A DNA stretch of 64,000 bases from Pseudarthrobacter sp. (GCA_031178005.1 JAPSJV010000001.1:62001-126000), one strand, 5' to 3'; numbered from the stretch's first letter, positions 1 to 8,303 are shown. A program made the numbers and translations. Notes: generated by a model not told the origin, from the sequence alone.

Positions 1-579
1 CCGGGACGCTTCCGGAACAACGTTGCGTTCCACGTCCCGGCTCCAGATGGACCACTCGCTCTGCACTGCGGCAATCGGGTGGACCGAGTGGGCTTCGGTC
101 AGCTCGGCAGCCGTCACCTCGGACAGTCCAAGGTGCTTGACCTTACCCTCCTGCACCAGCGCCGCCATGGCCTCCACGGTTTCCACAATCGGAACGCGGA
201 GGTCGCGGCGGTGCATGTAGTAGAGGTCAATCACGTCGGTGCCCAGCCGTTGCAGGCTGGCATCGACGGCCTTCCGGATGTACCCGGCGTCGCCCCGGAT
301 GTCCGTGTAGCCAGTCGCTGGGCTGCCCACCAGGCCGAACTTTGTGGCCAACTGGACTTCGTCCCGGCGTTCCTTGAGCAGCCGGGCGATGAGCTCCTCA
401 TTGCTGCCGCCACCGTAGATGTCCGCGGTGTCGATGAATGTGATGCCGGAGTCGACGGCGTGGTGCAGGGTTTTCAGGGCAACATCCGGATCCACATCCC
501 CGTAGACGGGCGTAAGTGCCATTCCGCCGAAGCCCAAAGGGCTGACCGTGAGGTTGTCGCCGAGCATTACCTGCGCCAT
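1..579 (-). CDS. Aldo/keto reductase, C-terminus outside the window
   Basis: Reading the minus strand from the ATG at 577-579 gives 193 codons without a stop, so the 3' end lies before base 1. The start has a GGAGA ribosome site a few bases upstream. Residues show the family pattern: LGFGGMAL near the N-terminus, FIDTADIYGGG with the catalytic Asp and Tyr, LATKFG with the catalytic Lys, and DLYYMHRRD with the catalytic His region. Family members reduce aldehydes or ketones with NADPH in the cytoplasm; the substrate cannot be read from sequence. It is transcribed divergently from the YdcF-like gene across a region holding two palindromes. Confidence 0.88.
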   Translation of the reverse strand, partial: MAQVMLGDNLTVSPLGFGGMALTPVYGDVDPDVALKTLHHAVDSGITFIDTADIYGGGSNEELIARLLKERRDEVQLATKFGLVGSPATGYTDIRGDAGYIRKAVDASLQRLGTDVIDLYYMHRRDLRVPIVETVEAMAALVQEGKVKHLGLSEVTAAELTEAHSVHPIAAVQSEWSIWSRDVERNVVPEASR

Positions 580-635
580 AAGGATCTCCATCTTTTGCGG
601 TGGCCAATACTGCAGCCAACCTTATGGCTGGTGGA

Positions 636-655
636 CCTATTCCCCGGCGAATAGG
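636..655. promoter_or_regulatory. Inverted repeat in the divergent AKR/ydcF region
   Basis: CCTATTC and GAATAGG are perfect 7-bp arms around a 6-base spacer, in the 146-bp divergent intergenic region. This is the form of a dimeric repressor or MerR-type site, but no regulator gene adjoins it, so the function is inferred. Confidence 0.4.
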
Positions 656-697
656 GTGGAGCAGATGACCCCAGCGTACGAAGAGACCCAGACCGGT

Positions 698-715
698 TAT
701 GTGGATGTCCACATA
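698..715. promoter_or_regulatory. Palindrome directly upstream of the YdcF-like start codon
   Basis: TATGTGGA and TCCACATA are perfect 8-bp arms separated by TG. The right arm ends 10 bases before the ATG at 726 and abuts the AGGG that would be its ribosome site, so it could be an operator or an mRNA hairpin that limits translation. Confidence 0.45.
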
Positions 716-725
716 GGGTTGAATT

Positions 726-1736
726 ATGGTGAACCTGGTCCTCGGCTTGATCTTTGCAGGGGTTTTCCTTGCTTCCTACCAGTCGGACAGGCGCCGGCTG
801 CGCAATGGTGTGCTGTTGGCTGCAGCTATCTGGTTCCTCCTGCAGGCGCTCTTCCAGTTTCTGATTTCGCTGAATCCTTGGTTCGAATGGCTGCATCTTG
901 CGGTCCTGCTGCTCCCGCCATTGGGTGCCTTTGTGTTTGCCGGCTTCCTCATCGCCAACGGCGTCGCCATGGTCAGGAAAGAGGGCCGGGGGATATCCAG
1001 CCTGTTGCCTTTTGTTGTTGGCCTCGCGATTTTCCTGGCCCCGGTGGTCGCGTTCCTCTTTGTGCTCAGCGGGCAGCCGGTACTGGCCGGCGTGGCCGCC
1101 CTGGCCTTCTTCCTGTGCTCCTACCTGGGCTGCGCGTTCGTGGTGTTCCTGGGCTACGCCGTCGTGTATTCACGGCTGAGGTTCAATCCGGACCCTGCCG
1201 CGGTCATCGTCCTGGGATCCGGGCTGATCAACGGGGGCGTTCCGCCGCTGCTGGCCGCCCGCTTGAACAAGGCTCTGGAAATTTACGACGGCGGGACCTC
1301 CTTCCGGCCGCTGCTGGTCCCTTCCGGTGGTCAAGGTCCTGATGAACCCCGGCCCGAATCGGAAGCGATGAGGGAGTATCTGATCGCCAAGGGGGCCGCA
1401 GCCAAGGATGTATTGGAGGAGAACCAGGCCACCACCACCAGCGAGAACCTGTCCTACTCGGCTGCCCTGCTCAACAGCAAGGGAGTCCGCGGGCCGCTGC
1501 TCGTCTGCACCAACAACTACCACGTACTTCGGGCGGCCCTGCTGTGCCGGCGCCAGGGGCTCAACGCCGAGGTGGTGGGAGCGCCCACGGCAAGGTACTT
1601 CGTGCCCAGCGCGTTCCTCAGGGAGTTTGTTGCCGTGATGCGGGACAACCGCCGGACCAACATCATTCTTTGCCTGCCCATGCTGGGAATTGCGTTCCTC
1701 ATCACGGCGGCACTGATGAGCGCCTCTGTTGTTTAG
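726..1736 (+). CDS. YdcF/SanA-family (DUF218) membrane protein
   Basis: A 336-residue protein. Roughly residues 1-150 are four or five hydrophobic segments; residues 159-300 carry the DUF218 fold with VIVLGSG, the acidic ESEAM segment, ENQATTTSENL and TNNYHVLRA; a last membrane helix lies near 312-333. YdcF-type proteins bind nucleotide-like ligands, and SanA-type members affect envelope integrity, but the reaction is not established. The long N-terminal membrane part is the actinobacterial/Firmicute layout rather than the short E. coli YdcF. It stands alone, divergent from the aldo/keto reductase, and is followed by a hairpin. Confidence 0.85.
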   Translation: MVNLVLGLIFAGVFLASYQSDRRRLRNGVLLAAAIWFLLQALFQFLISLNPWFEWLHLAVLLLPPLGAFVFAGFLIANGVAMVRKEGRGISSLLPFVVGLAIFLAPVVAFLFVLSGQPVLAGVAALAFFLCSYLGCAFVVFLGYAVVYSRLRFNPDPAAVIVLGSGLINGGVPPLLAARLNKALEIYDGGTSFRPLLVPSGGQGPDEPRPESEAMREYLIAKGAAAKDVLEENQATTTSENLSYSAALLNSKGVRGPLLVCTNNYHVLRAALLCRRQGLNAEVVGAPTARYFVPSAFLREFVAVMRDNRRTNIILCLPMLGIAFLITAALMSASVV

Positions 1737-1825
1737 ATTCCTGAACGCCCGGCCGCGGAGTTGAACCGAATCCTGAACACACCTACGAGCGTCTGGAACT
1801 CCACGCCCTTAGTTTGATTTGACTG

Positions 1826-1871
1826 CATCAGCCGGCCACCCGGGAGCCTTCCCGTCGGTGACCGGCTGATG
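1826..1871 (+). terminator. Hairpin after the YdcF-like gene
   Basis: Bases 1826-1840 pair with 1857-1871 over 15 positions with one mismatch. There is no clear T-run, so it may be a weak or bidirectional terminator between the convergent YdcF-like and SDR genes. Confidence 0.45.
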
Positions 1872-1952
1872 TGTAGGCTCCGGTGTTCCGCACTACTCCA
1901 ACTGTGGACTCCCTTTTTGTGTGCACAGCAGGAAGATTTCGACCAACGGTGC

Positions 1953-2741
1953 TTAGGAGAAGTTGATTCCTCCGTCAATGAGGACGGTCTGACCTGTCAT
2001 GTGGTCCGAATCCGGCCCCGACAGATACGAGACAAGCTTGGCGACATCGGCGGGTTCCGAGACGCGGCCGAGGAGGATATTGTCCACCTGGGCTTGCAAC
2101 GCGCTGCCCCGGGGCTTGTCGTCCCTGGTGGTAAGCCGTTCATCGATCAGATCCCACATGGCTGTTCCGACCACGCCTGGGGCGTAGGCGTTCACGGTGA
2201 TGTTGTGCCGGGCGAACTCCATCGCAGCCGCCTGGGTAAGACCGCGAACGGCCCATTTTGTCGCGGAGTAAGAGGCAAGGACGGGGAACGGGCGGAAGGC
2301 AACAATCGATGCGGCGCCGATGATTTTGCCTCCGGTACCCTGGGCTATGAACTGCCTCGCCGCAGACTGGTAGGAGTAGAAGACGCCCTTAATATTGACG
2401 TCGATTAGCCGGTCGAGGTCGTCTGGTTTCACATCCAGGATTTCATCCACCTGTGCGATTCCGGCATTGGCGACAAACACGTTCAATTGACCGAGCGCAT
2501 CGGTGCCTTCTTTGACAATTCTCTCGACGTCTTCCGGGTTGGAAACGTCCCCTGCCACGCCGATGGCCCTGCGTCCCCGGGATTCGACGGCGGCAACGAC
2601 TGCGTCGATGTTTTCCTGCGCATCAACCACATCAGCAACGATGATGTCGAAGCCGTCGTCGGCCAGTCTTTCAGCGATGGCCCGGCCGATGCCCCGTCCT
2701 GCTCCCGTGATCAAAGCAACGCGCGATTCTATTCCTGACAT
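1953..2741 (-). CDS. Short-chain dehydrogenase/reductase, acetoin (diacetyl) reductase-like
   Basis: 262 residues with classical SDR motifs: TGAGRGIG cofactor loop (about 12-19), NAG (92-94), catalytic Ser145, Tyr158 and Lys162, and the PGVVGTAMWD segment typical of acetoin/2,3-butanediol dehydrogenases. NAD(H)-dependent interconversion of a small ketone or diketone with its alcohol in the cytoplasm is expected. The ATG has AGGAGA at good spacing. The promoter side contains a GTCTCA-N3-TGAGAC palindrome that recurs beside the downstream-encoded activator, so the gene is probably in that activator's regulon and acts on a ketone/alcohol of the same pathway. The exact substrate is uncertain. Confidence 0.85.
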   Translation of the reverse strand: MSGIESRVALITGAGRGIGRAIAERLADDGFDIIVADVVDAQENIDAVVAAVESRGRRAIGVAGDVSNPEDVERIVKEGTDALGQLNVFVANAGIAQVDEILDVKPDDLDRLIDVNIKGVFYSYQSAARQFIAQGTGGKIIGAASIVAFRPFPVLASYSATKWAVRGLTQAAAMEFARHNITVNAYAPGVVGTAMWDLIDERLTTRDDKPRGSALQAQVDNILLGRVSEPADVAKLVSYLSGPDSDHMTGQTVLIDGGINFS

Positions 2742-2849
2742 GCTGTCTCCTCATCTGGTTCGACCGCCAACTAGTGCAGCCCGGGCTTCGACGTTGATGC
2801 CCTGCCGTTCAGTCTGTGGCGATTCTCCGGCCGGAAACAGGGCACAGCC

Positions 2850-2864
2850 GTCTCATTTTGAGAC
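2850..2864. promoter_or_regulatory. Operator palindrome GTCTCA-N3-TGAGAC upstream of the SDR
   Basis: Perfect 6-bp arms around TTT, about 110 bp upstream of the SDR start. Read on the minus strand it is TGTCTCAAAATGAGACG, which matches the site at 4522-4536 at all but the central base. That places both under one regulator, most simply the adjacent MimR/AcoR-like protein. Confidence 0.65.
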
Positions 2865-2947
2865 AGTAACCACCATCTGGCTCGGATGCCGTCGCCGTCG
2901 CGTCCTCCATGCAAGCTTGTTTCGCGCCTGTGAAATGAGGGAGGTAG

Positions 2948-4459
2948 TCAGTTTTCCCTTGGCATCGTGATACCGAGTCGGGCGATCCTCCTGTATATGG
3001 TCGCCCGACTCAGGCCCAGCTCGCCAGCAGCTTTTCCGACGGTTATTCCGGGCCGTGACAAGCACCTGATGATTTCGTCCCGCTCCACAGATTCGATACG
3101 GCTGAGATGGGGGCCGGATCTGCCCAGCAGGGCGGGTGGCAGGTGTTGCACATCAATTGTTTCGGTGCGGAGTGCAGCATCGTGGATGATCTGGAACAGT
3201 TCATCGATGTTGCCCGGCCAGTCGTAGCCGGCCAGCACCCGTTCAGCCGCTGATGTGATGTCTACCTCCCGCAGCCGCCTCTGCCGGGCGGCGTATCGGG
3301 CTAACGGTAGGACATCGTCGGCGCGTTCCCGCAGTGCCGGGACCGGAACGACGGTATCAATCATGGCGGCGAGCGGCTGCGGAATCGCGGAAAGATCATC
3401 GGCGGTCACGGCCCAGGTGATGCCTTGGGGAATTCCGTCAGGTGACGGCGGCAGTGACTGCAGCGATTTACTGGCCTGGGAGTGCAGCAGCTGCGCCCCC
3501 CATGCCGGCAGTGCGTTGACGTTTTCCACGATGACGGCGGTGTTGGGTTTGGCGAGCTCGGGCATCCACAGTGACAGCCAGGCTTCGACGTCTTCCGGGG
3601 CCGGCGCCGCAGCGCACAGGATGCGGCTGCGCGGGTGGGCTTGGCGCAGCGCCTGACCCAGGAGGGTAGCGCGTCCTGTTCCTGGCTCACCTACCGCTGC
3701 AACCACTCGACCGGCTGCCAGGGCGCGGGTCGCCTGGTCGAGTGCGTCGGTCCACACTGATGACATGGCTCGCAGTGTTCCTGAGCCGGGTTCGAACCGG
3801 CCCCGCTGGACCCGGAATACGCCGCCCCGTGGTGCGGGCTTGGTGGTGTGTCCCTGAGATCTGGCAAGCATGAGCGTGGACGTGTTGTTCGCCGCGGACT
3901 GCGCCAAGGCAAGCAGGAGTTCCGGCGATGCCTTGGACCACGTAGTGATGTTGACGCTGCCTTCCAACTGACCAGTGAGGGGATGCACGACGGGGACTGC
4001 GGCGCACGTGTAGGTTCTTAGGCTGGCACTGTAGTGCTCCTCCGCGCGCACCAAGGTGGCCGTGCGGTCGGCGAGGGCAAGCCCAAGTCCGTTCGTTCCT
4101 GCTTCCCGTTCCGAGAACGCGAAGCCGGGCGCCAGGTATACCTTGTCCAGTGCCCGCAGCAGCGAGGTGTCGCCACTGAACCGGTTGAGGACGAGACCGT
4201 CTGCGTCGGTGAGCATGAGGCTGAGCGGTTCATTGATCAACGTGCTGTGCAGTCCGGTGAGGACTTCCTGCCCGCACTGGTAGAAAAGCGAGTCATTCTC
4301 GATCGTACCGGCCCACGCGGGCTCGGCTGCTTCGGCAGAGACTCCGTATTCTTCACTGCGCTGCCACGACGCGAGGAGCCGCTTGGCGGCAGTCACGATC
4401 TGGCCAGGGCGGGCCTCCCGGGCCAGTTTGGCGAGTCGTTCATCTTGGTTCGGCGCCAT
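2948..4459 (-). CDS. MimR/AcoR-like GAF-AAA-Fis transcriptional regulator, sigma-54 motif absent
   Basis: 503 residues: GAF-like sensor about 60-200, AAA-like core about 230-430, and a Fis-type helix-turn-helix at about 470-497. The core keeps PALRERADDVLPLA and the YDWPGNIDEL signature of enhancer-binding proteins. However, the P-loop reads GEPGTGRA (Arg in place of the Lys) and no GAFTGA loop, which contacts sigma-54, is visible. That fits actinobacterial members such as MimR that work without sigma-54. AGGAGG precedes the ATG. The gene is divergent from the amidohydrolase operon and shares a palindromic site with it; it probably senses a pathway substrate through GAF and activates the operon and the SDR. 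Confidence 0.85.
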   Translation of the reverse strand: MAPNQDERLAKLAREARPGQIVTAAKRLLASWQRSEEYGVSAEAAEPAWAGTIENDSLFYQCGQEVLTGLHSTLINEPLSLMLTDADGLVLNRFSGDTSLLRALDKVYLAPGFAFSEREAGTNGLGLALADRTATLVRAEEHYSASLRTYTCAAVPVVHPLTGQLEGSVNITTWSKASPELLLALAQSAANNTSTLMLARSQGHTTKPAPRGGVFRVQRGRFEPGSGTLRAMSSVWTDALDQATRALAAGRVVAAVGEPGTGRATLLGQALRQAHPRSRILCAAAPAPEDVEAWLSLWMPELAKPNTAVIVENVNALPAWGAQLLHSQASKSLQSLPPSPDGIPQGITWAVTADDLSAIPQPLAAMIDTVVPVPALRERADDVLPLARYAARQRRLREVDITSAAERVLAGYDWPGNIDELFQIIHDAALRTETIDVQHLPPALLGRSGPHLSRIESVERDEIIRCLSRPGITVGKAAGELGLSRATIYRRIARLGITMPREN

Positions 4460-4474
4460 TGCCGCCTCCTAGGT

Positions 4475-4488
4475 TTGTCATTCGACAA
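4475..4488. promoter_or_regulatory. Small inverted repeat upstream of the activator
   Basis: TTGTC and GACAA arms around ATTC, 15 bp from the regulator start codon. It could be part of its promoter or an autoregulatory site. Weak on its own. Confidence 0.3.
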
Positions 4489-4521
4489 TACTGCGAGCCG
4501 GAAGGGCCGGCATCATGTGAT

Positions 4522-4536
4522 GTCTCAAATTGAGAC
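4522..4536. promoter_or_regulatory. Operator palindrome GTCTCA-N3-TGAGAC between activator and operon
   Basis: Perfect 6-bp arms around AAT, 62 bp from the activator start and 82 bp from the amidohydrolase start. It is the second copy of TGTCTCAAAWTGAGACG, suited to divergent control of both transcripts. Confidence 0.68.
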
Positions 4537-4618
4537 GCCGGTCACCTCCTGACAGATGGCCATCAGGCCTAGCGTCAGGGGTAACGCGACTATGGCAGTC
4601 GCCGGAAGGAGACCAGAG

Positions 4619-5665
4619 ATGTATAGCCAAGATGGCGAAAACTACTTCATCGTGGACGCACACATTGCCTTGTGGGATGCCCGGCCTGAGAACCAGCGCA
4701 ACATCCACGGCAAGCAGTTCATCGATTGTTTTTACGACTACCACCGCAACCTGTCCCCGGAGTCGGAACAGTGGTCCTACGAGGAATTCCTCTACCAGGG
4801 CGGCAAACGCCTCATGAAGGACGTGTTCGATGAGGGGCACGTTGACCACGCGATTTTCCAGCCGGCCTACCTTGGTGAGTTCTACAAGCGCGGTTTTGGG
4901 CAGGTCGAAGAGGCTTACAGCCTGGCGGCTGCCAACCCGGACAAGCTTACGTACAACCATTGCTTCGATCCCCGCCAGGGGGAGGCGGGTCTTGACCGGT
5001 TGCGGGCAGACCACGAAAAAATGAAGTTCACGGGCGTCAAGCTGTACACGGCCGAGTGGCAAGGGCAGTCCCGGGGCTACAAGCTCTCCGATGCGTGGAC
5101 TTACAGGTACTTCGAGGAATGCCGAAAACTGGGCATCAAGAACATCCACGTACACAAGGGCCCCACTATCCGCCCGCTCGACCGCGACGCCTTCGACGTC
5201 GCTGATGTCGACCATGCGGCCTCGGATTTCACCGATCTGAACTTCATCGTTGAACACGTTGGCCTGCCCCGGCTTGAGGACTTCTGCTGGATCGCCACCC
5301 AGGAGCCCAACGTCCACGGCGGACTGGCCGTCGCAATGCCCTTCATTCATACCCGGCCGCGCTATTTCGCCCAGATTATCGGCGAGCTCATCTACTGGAT
5401 TGGAGAGGACCGCATCCAGTTCTCCAGCGACTACGCAATCTGGACTCCGCGCTGGCTGATCGAACGTTTCGTCGATTTCCAGATCCCGGAGGACATGACG
5501 GAATACGCGCCGTTAACGACAGCCCAGAAAAAGAAAATTCTCGGGCTCAACGCCGCGAAAATGTACAACATTCCTGTTCCCGCAGAGCTGCAGTTGCCGA
5601 ACGCGGGGGAGACCGCCACCGGGCCCCGGCAGCCGGAGCGGGCCGACCTGGCCGGTGTCCGATGA
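4619..5665 (+). CDS. Amidohydrolase of the propane/alkane monooxygenase accessory type
   Basis: 348 residues from the ATG at 4619, chosen over an in-frame ATG at 4556 because GGAAGGAG sits just upstream. The sequence has the amidohydrolase-2 layout: FIVDAH near the N-terminus, GVKLYTAEW mid-protein, HVHKGPTIRP, the long block FIVEHVGLPRLEDFCWIA, and SSDYAIW near the C-terminus. From memory this is very close to the amidohydrolase encoded after the soluble diiron monooxygenase subunits in prm/mim operons of Rhodococcus, Gordonia and Mycobacterium, whose exact role is unsettled. It overlaps the DUF59 gene by 4 bp. No monooxygenase genes adjoin it here. Confidence 0.85.
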   Translation: MYSQDGENYFIVDAHIALWDARPENQRNIHGKQFIDCFYDYHRNLSPESEQWSYEEFLYQGGKRLMKDVFDEGHVDHAIFQPAYLGEFYKRGFGQVEEAYSLAAANPDKLTYNHCFDPRQGEAGLDRLRADHEKMKFTGVKLYTAEWQGQSRGYKLSDAWTYRYFEECRKLGIKNIHVHKGPTIRPLDRDAFDVADVDHAASDFTDLNFIVEHVGLPRLEDFCWIATQEPNVHGGLAVAMPFIHTRPRYFAQIIGELIYWIGEDRIQFSSDYAIWTPRWLIERFVDFQIPEDMTEYAPLTTAQKKKILGLNAAKMYNIPVPAELQLPNAGETATGPRQPERADLAGVR

Positions 5666-6477
5666 CTGCCGCCAGCACCGGGACACTGGAGCGAATTGGT
5701 GCGGAGGTCACGGAACAAGACATCCGTGCCGCACTGGGCGCGGTCCTGGACCCCGAACTCGACGAACCGATCACGGACCTTGGCTTCGTCCGCTCCGTGT
5801 CCGCCCTGACGGGGCCCGGCGGAACGCACGCGATTGTTCACCTGAGATTGCCTACTTCGTTCTGTTCGCCCAATTTCGCCTACCTCATGGCCTCAGACAG
5901 CAAAGACGTCATCTCCGCTCTTGACGGAGTGGCGAGAACCGTCGTCGAACTCGACGACCACCACGACTCTGACCTCATCAATGCCGGCTTAGCCGCCGAC
6001 GCCGGCTACCGCGGGACATTCCGGCATGAAGCAGAAGACAGCCTGGAGGAACTTCGGTGGACGTTCCGCCGGAAGGCACACACCGCCGCTATGGAACGGT
6101 GCCTGACAGAACTCCTTCGGTCCGACCCTGAGCTCCTGGAAACAGATATGGGGAGCGTGCGTCTCCGGGACCTGCCAAAGGGGCGGAACAAGGACGCACT
6201 GCTGCGCAGGCGCACCGCACTGGGCCTGCCCGAGGAATCAGACTCGATTGTCCTGGTCAACCACGAAGACCATCCGTACCCCGCAGAGTCGGTGCCTATG
6301 GCATTGCGCCGTGCCCGCTCAACCCGCATCTCAATCGACGGAAACGCCCATTTTTGCCGCGGCCTGCTCCGCACACGCTATGCCGGATCCGGCGCAGACC
6401 AGACCGCCCGGCCCGAGGGCGCCGAAGCCACCCTCAACCGCGAAGCACTTCCGCTTAGAGTCAAGGAGAATCACTAA
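5662..6477 (+). CDS. DUF59 (MIP18/PaaD-like) metal-sulfur assembly protein, long form
   Basis: 271 residues. The first ~105 form a DUF59 domain: DIRAALGAVLDPELDEPITDLG and LPTSFCSPNFAYLM, keeping the conserved Cys and the DPE motif used in iron-sulfur or metallocentre assembly. The remaining ~160 residues are an extension of unknown fold seen in prm/mim-type operons. The ATG overlaps the amidohydrolase stop (ATGA) and the stop overlaps the ADH start by one base, so the three genes are translationally coupled. In monooxygenase operons it is thought to help mature the diiron enzyme; here its client would have to be elsewhere. Confidence 0.78.
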   Translation: MTAASTGTLERIGAEVTEQDIRAALGAVLDPELDEPITDLGFVRSVSALTGPGGTHAIVHLRLPTSFCSPNFAYLMASDSKDVISALDGVARTVVELDDHHDSDLINAGLAADAGYRGTFRHEAEDSLEELRWTFRRKAHTAAMERCLTELLRSDPELLETDMGSVRLRDLPKGRNKDALLRRRTALGLPEESDSIVLVNHEDHPYPAESVPMALRRARSTRISIDGNAHFCRGLLRTRYAGSGADQTARPEGAEATLNREALPLRVKENH

Positions 6478-7511
6478 TGCGCACCATGCGAGCCGTCCAA
6501 GTGATCGGCTACCACCAGGAACTCAAGATGGCCGAAGTGCCGGTCCCCGAGATAACCGGCCACTTGGACGTCGTCGTCAAAATCGGCGGGGCGGGAGTGT
6601 GCCGGACCGATCTGCACATCCTGGAGGGCCAGTGGGCTGAGAAGTCCCAGGTCCACCTGCCCTACACGATCGGGCATGAGAACGCTGGCTGGGTGCATGC
6701 GGTTGGAAGCGCTGTCACTAACGTGAAGGAAGGGGACAAAGTCATCCTTCATCCGCTCATCACCTGTGGGCTGTGCCGCGCCTGCCGGTCAGGCGACGAT
6801 GTGCACTGCGAAGACAGCAAATTTCCCGGTATCGACACCGGCGGAGGCTACGCTGAATACCTCCTGACATCCGCCCGCTCGGTCGTCAGGATTGATGACT
6901 CCCTCGAACCGGCCGACGTCGCTGCCCTGGCCGACGCCGGCCTGACGGCCTACCACGCGGCGGCCAAGGCAGCCAGGCAGCTGTCAGCAAGGGACACCTG
7001 CGTGGTCATCGGGGCCGGAGGCCTGGGACACATCGGAATCCAAGTCCTCAAAGCTCTCACCCCCGCCCGTATTGTGGTTGTGGACCGCAGTGCACCGGCC
7101 CTGGATCTGGCACAAAAGATTGGTGCCGACGTCGGTATAATCGCCGACGGGTCAGAGGTGGATCAGGTCCTCGAACTGACCGGCGGAAATGGCGCGGAAG
7201 CATTGATCGACTTCGTCGGAGAAGGCGGCGCAACGGTGACGGGGATGGCGATGCTCCGTCGGGCGGGGAACTACTACGTCGTGGGCTACGGCGAGAATAT
7301 CAACGTCCCCACCATTGATATTGTTTCTTCCGAGAAAAATATCATCGGCAACCTGGTCGGCTCGTACAACGATTTGCAGGACCTCATGGCTCTCACGGCA
7401 CGAGGGGCCGTCACCCTTCACACCCAGAAGTACGCGCTTGATGACTTCCAGTTGGCAATTAATGACCTCAACGCAGGTAAGGTCCGGGGCAGAGCAATCC
7501 TCGTGCCCTAA
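6477..7511 (+). CDS. Zinc-dependent NAD alcohol dehydrogenase
   Basis: 344 residues of the medium-chain dehydrogenase family. Catalytic-zinc ligands are Cys42 and His67-Glu68, with Asp153 where many relatives have Cys. Structural-zinc Cys are 97, 100, 103 and 111. The Rossmann GAGGLG lies near 179-184. AAGGAG precedes the ATG that overlaps the DUF59 stop. As last gene of the operon it most likely oxidises a primary or secondary alcohol produced from a small hydrocarbon, ketone or aromatic, matching the ADH that follows the same two genes in prm/mim operons. A second ATG nine bases on is possible. Confidence 0.87.
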   Translation: MRTMRAVQVIGYHQELKMAEVPVPEITGHLDVVVKIGGAGVCRTDLHILEGQWAEKSQVHLPYTIGHENAGWVHAVGSAVTNVKEGDKVILHPLITCGLCRACRSGDDVHCEDSKFPGIDTGGGYAEYLLTSARSVVRIDDSLEPADVAALADAGLTAYHAAAKAARQLSARDTCVVIGAGGLGHIGIQVLKALTPARIVVVDRSAPALDLAQKIGADVGIIADGSEVDQVLELTGGNGAEALIDFVGEGGATVTGMAMLRRAGNYYVVGYGENINVPTIDIVSSEKNIIGNLVGSYNDLQDLMALTARGAVTLHTQKYALDDFQLAINDLNAGKVRGRAILVP

Positions 7512-7573
7512 GGCCGGCCCGGAACTCACCAGGTCAATGCCACTATTTCCAAGGTAGTAAATAACGGTTGAAA

Positions 7574-7607
7574 GAGGTGCCGTCTGGACCATTCCGGACG
7601 GCACCTC
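7574..7607 (+). terminator. Hairpin ending the amidohydrolase-DUF59-ADH operon
   Basis: GAGGTGCCGTC (7574-7584) pairs perfectly with GACGGCACCTC (7597-7607). It lies 62 bp after the ADH stop. No strong T-run follows. Confidence 0.6.
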
Positions 7608-7832
7608 CGTTGGCCTTCCGGCCGCTGCTGGTCCCCCTGCTGCACCACCGGCATAGTTGTCGTCGCCGCGGACGTATCCGGCGCGTTCGGCCGGTTCAAC
7701 CCGTGGTGGCCTGAGCCCGGCGGCTTTGTCCTTGTCTGTGGCCGGAATCGGCTGCAGATGCGCATACTGCGGGGACCGGGCCCGGCCTGCCAACGCAAGC
7801 CGGCAGGCTGCCTCGACCCCTTCAGGCGGACT
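7608..7832. other. Non-coding remainder between ADH and hypothetical gene
   Basis: The stretch from the ADH stop to the next gene is about 320 bp; besides the hairpin I see no supportable gene, repeat or RNA. Short open frames exist on both strands but lack ribosome sites or family motifs. Confidence 0.4.
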
Positions 7833-8303
7833 TTACCCAGGATTGGGTGTTGCGATGCTGCTCAGGACGCCGATGTAATCCAGCGTTTTGGGACTGACGT
7901 GCCGCACGCCCGCAAGGGCTTCCCGAAGAGCTGCACCCTTGGCGTGGTCCTCGAGCGTGCCGCGGAGTTCCCCTACCGTTTCGATGCCCTCACGCTCGAA
8001 CACTTGCGTGATGTCTTCTACCTGGGCCAGGCGGCCGGGAGAGGGCCAGTCGATGACTTCCGAGAGCTGCCCTGTATCGAGGTGCTGGCGGAATCCACTG
8101 GTTGTGGCGGCATCCGGCCATGCCGCGATCAGGGCTTCGACGCGTGGCTTGACGGTTTCGTTGTAGTTCTGCCGGCGCTGGAGCGTGGCATCGACAACGA
8201 TGGCCCCGATATGGTCCCAGCCGCGGGTGACTTCGGCCGCGGCGTTTGCGCCGTGCGAGTCCGTTGGCGCCGGAAGGTGGGCAGCATCTTTATCGATAGT
8301 CAT
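7833..8303 (-). CDS. Hypothetical protein, 156 residues
   Basis: Not recognised. The start is set at the ATG at 8301-8303 (MTIDKD); an ATG 39 bases upstream is possible. The protein is soluble and mostly helical. The C-terminal part, LAGVRHVSPKTLDYIGVL, resembles a helix-hairpin-helix segment, as in some DNA-binding or nuclease-fold proteins, but this is a faint resemblance. It lies between the ADH operon and the aminotransferase-like gene and is probably a single-gene transcript. The opposite frame is also open but is arginine-rich and lacks a sensible start. Confidence 0.55.
   Translation of the reverse strand: MTIDKDAAHLPAPTDSHGANAAAEVTRGWDHIGAIVVDATLQRRQNYNETVKPRVEALIAAWPDAATTSGFRQHLDTGQLSEVIDWPSPGRLAQVEDITQVFEREGIETVGELRGTLEDHAKGAALREALAGVRHVSPKTLDYIGVLSSIATPNPG

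Noticed and set aside
7608..7832. Possible remnant of a GroEL or other prm/mim gene after the ADH
   Set aside because: A Gly/Ala-rich stretch drew attention but no reading frame on either strand shows recognisable chaperonin motifs.
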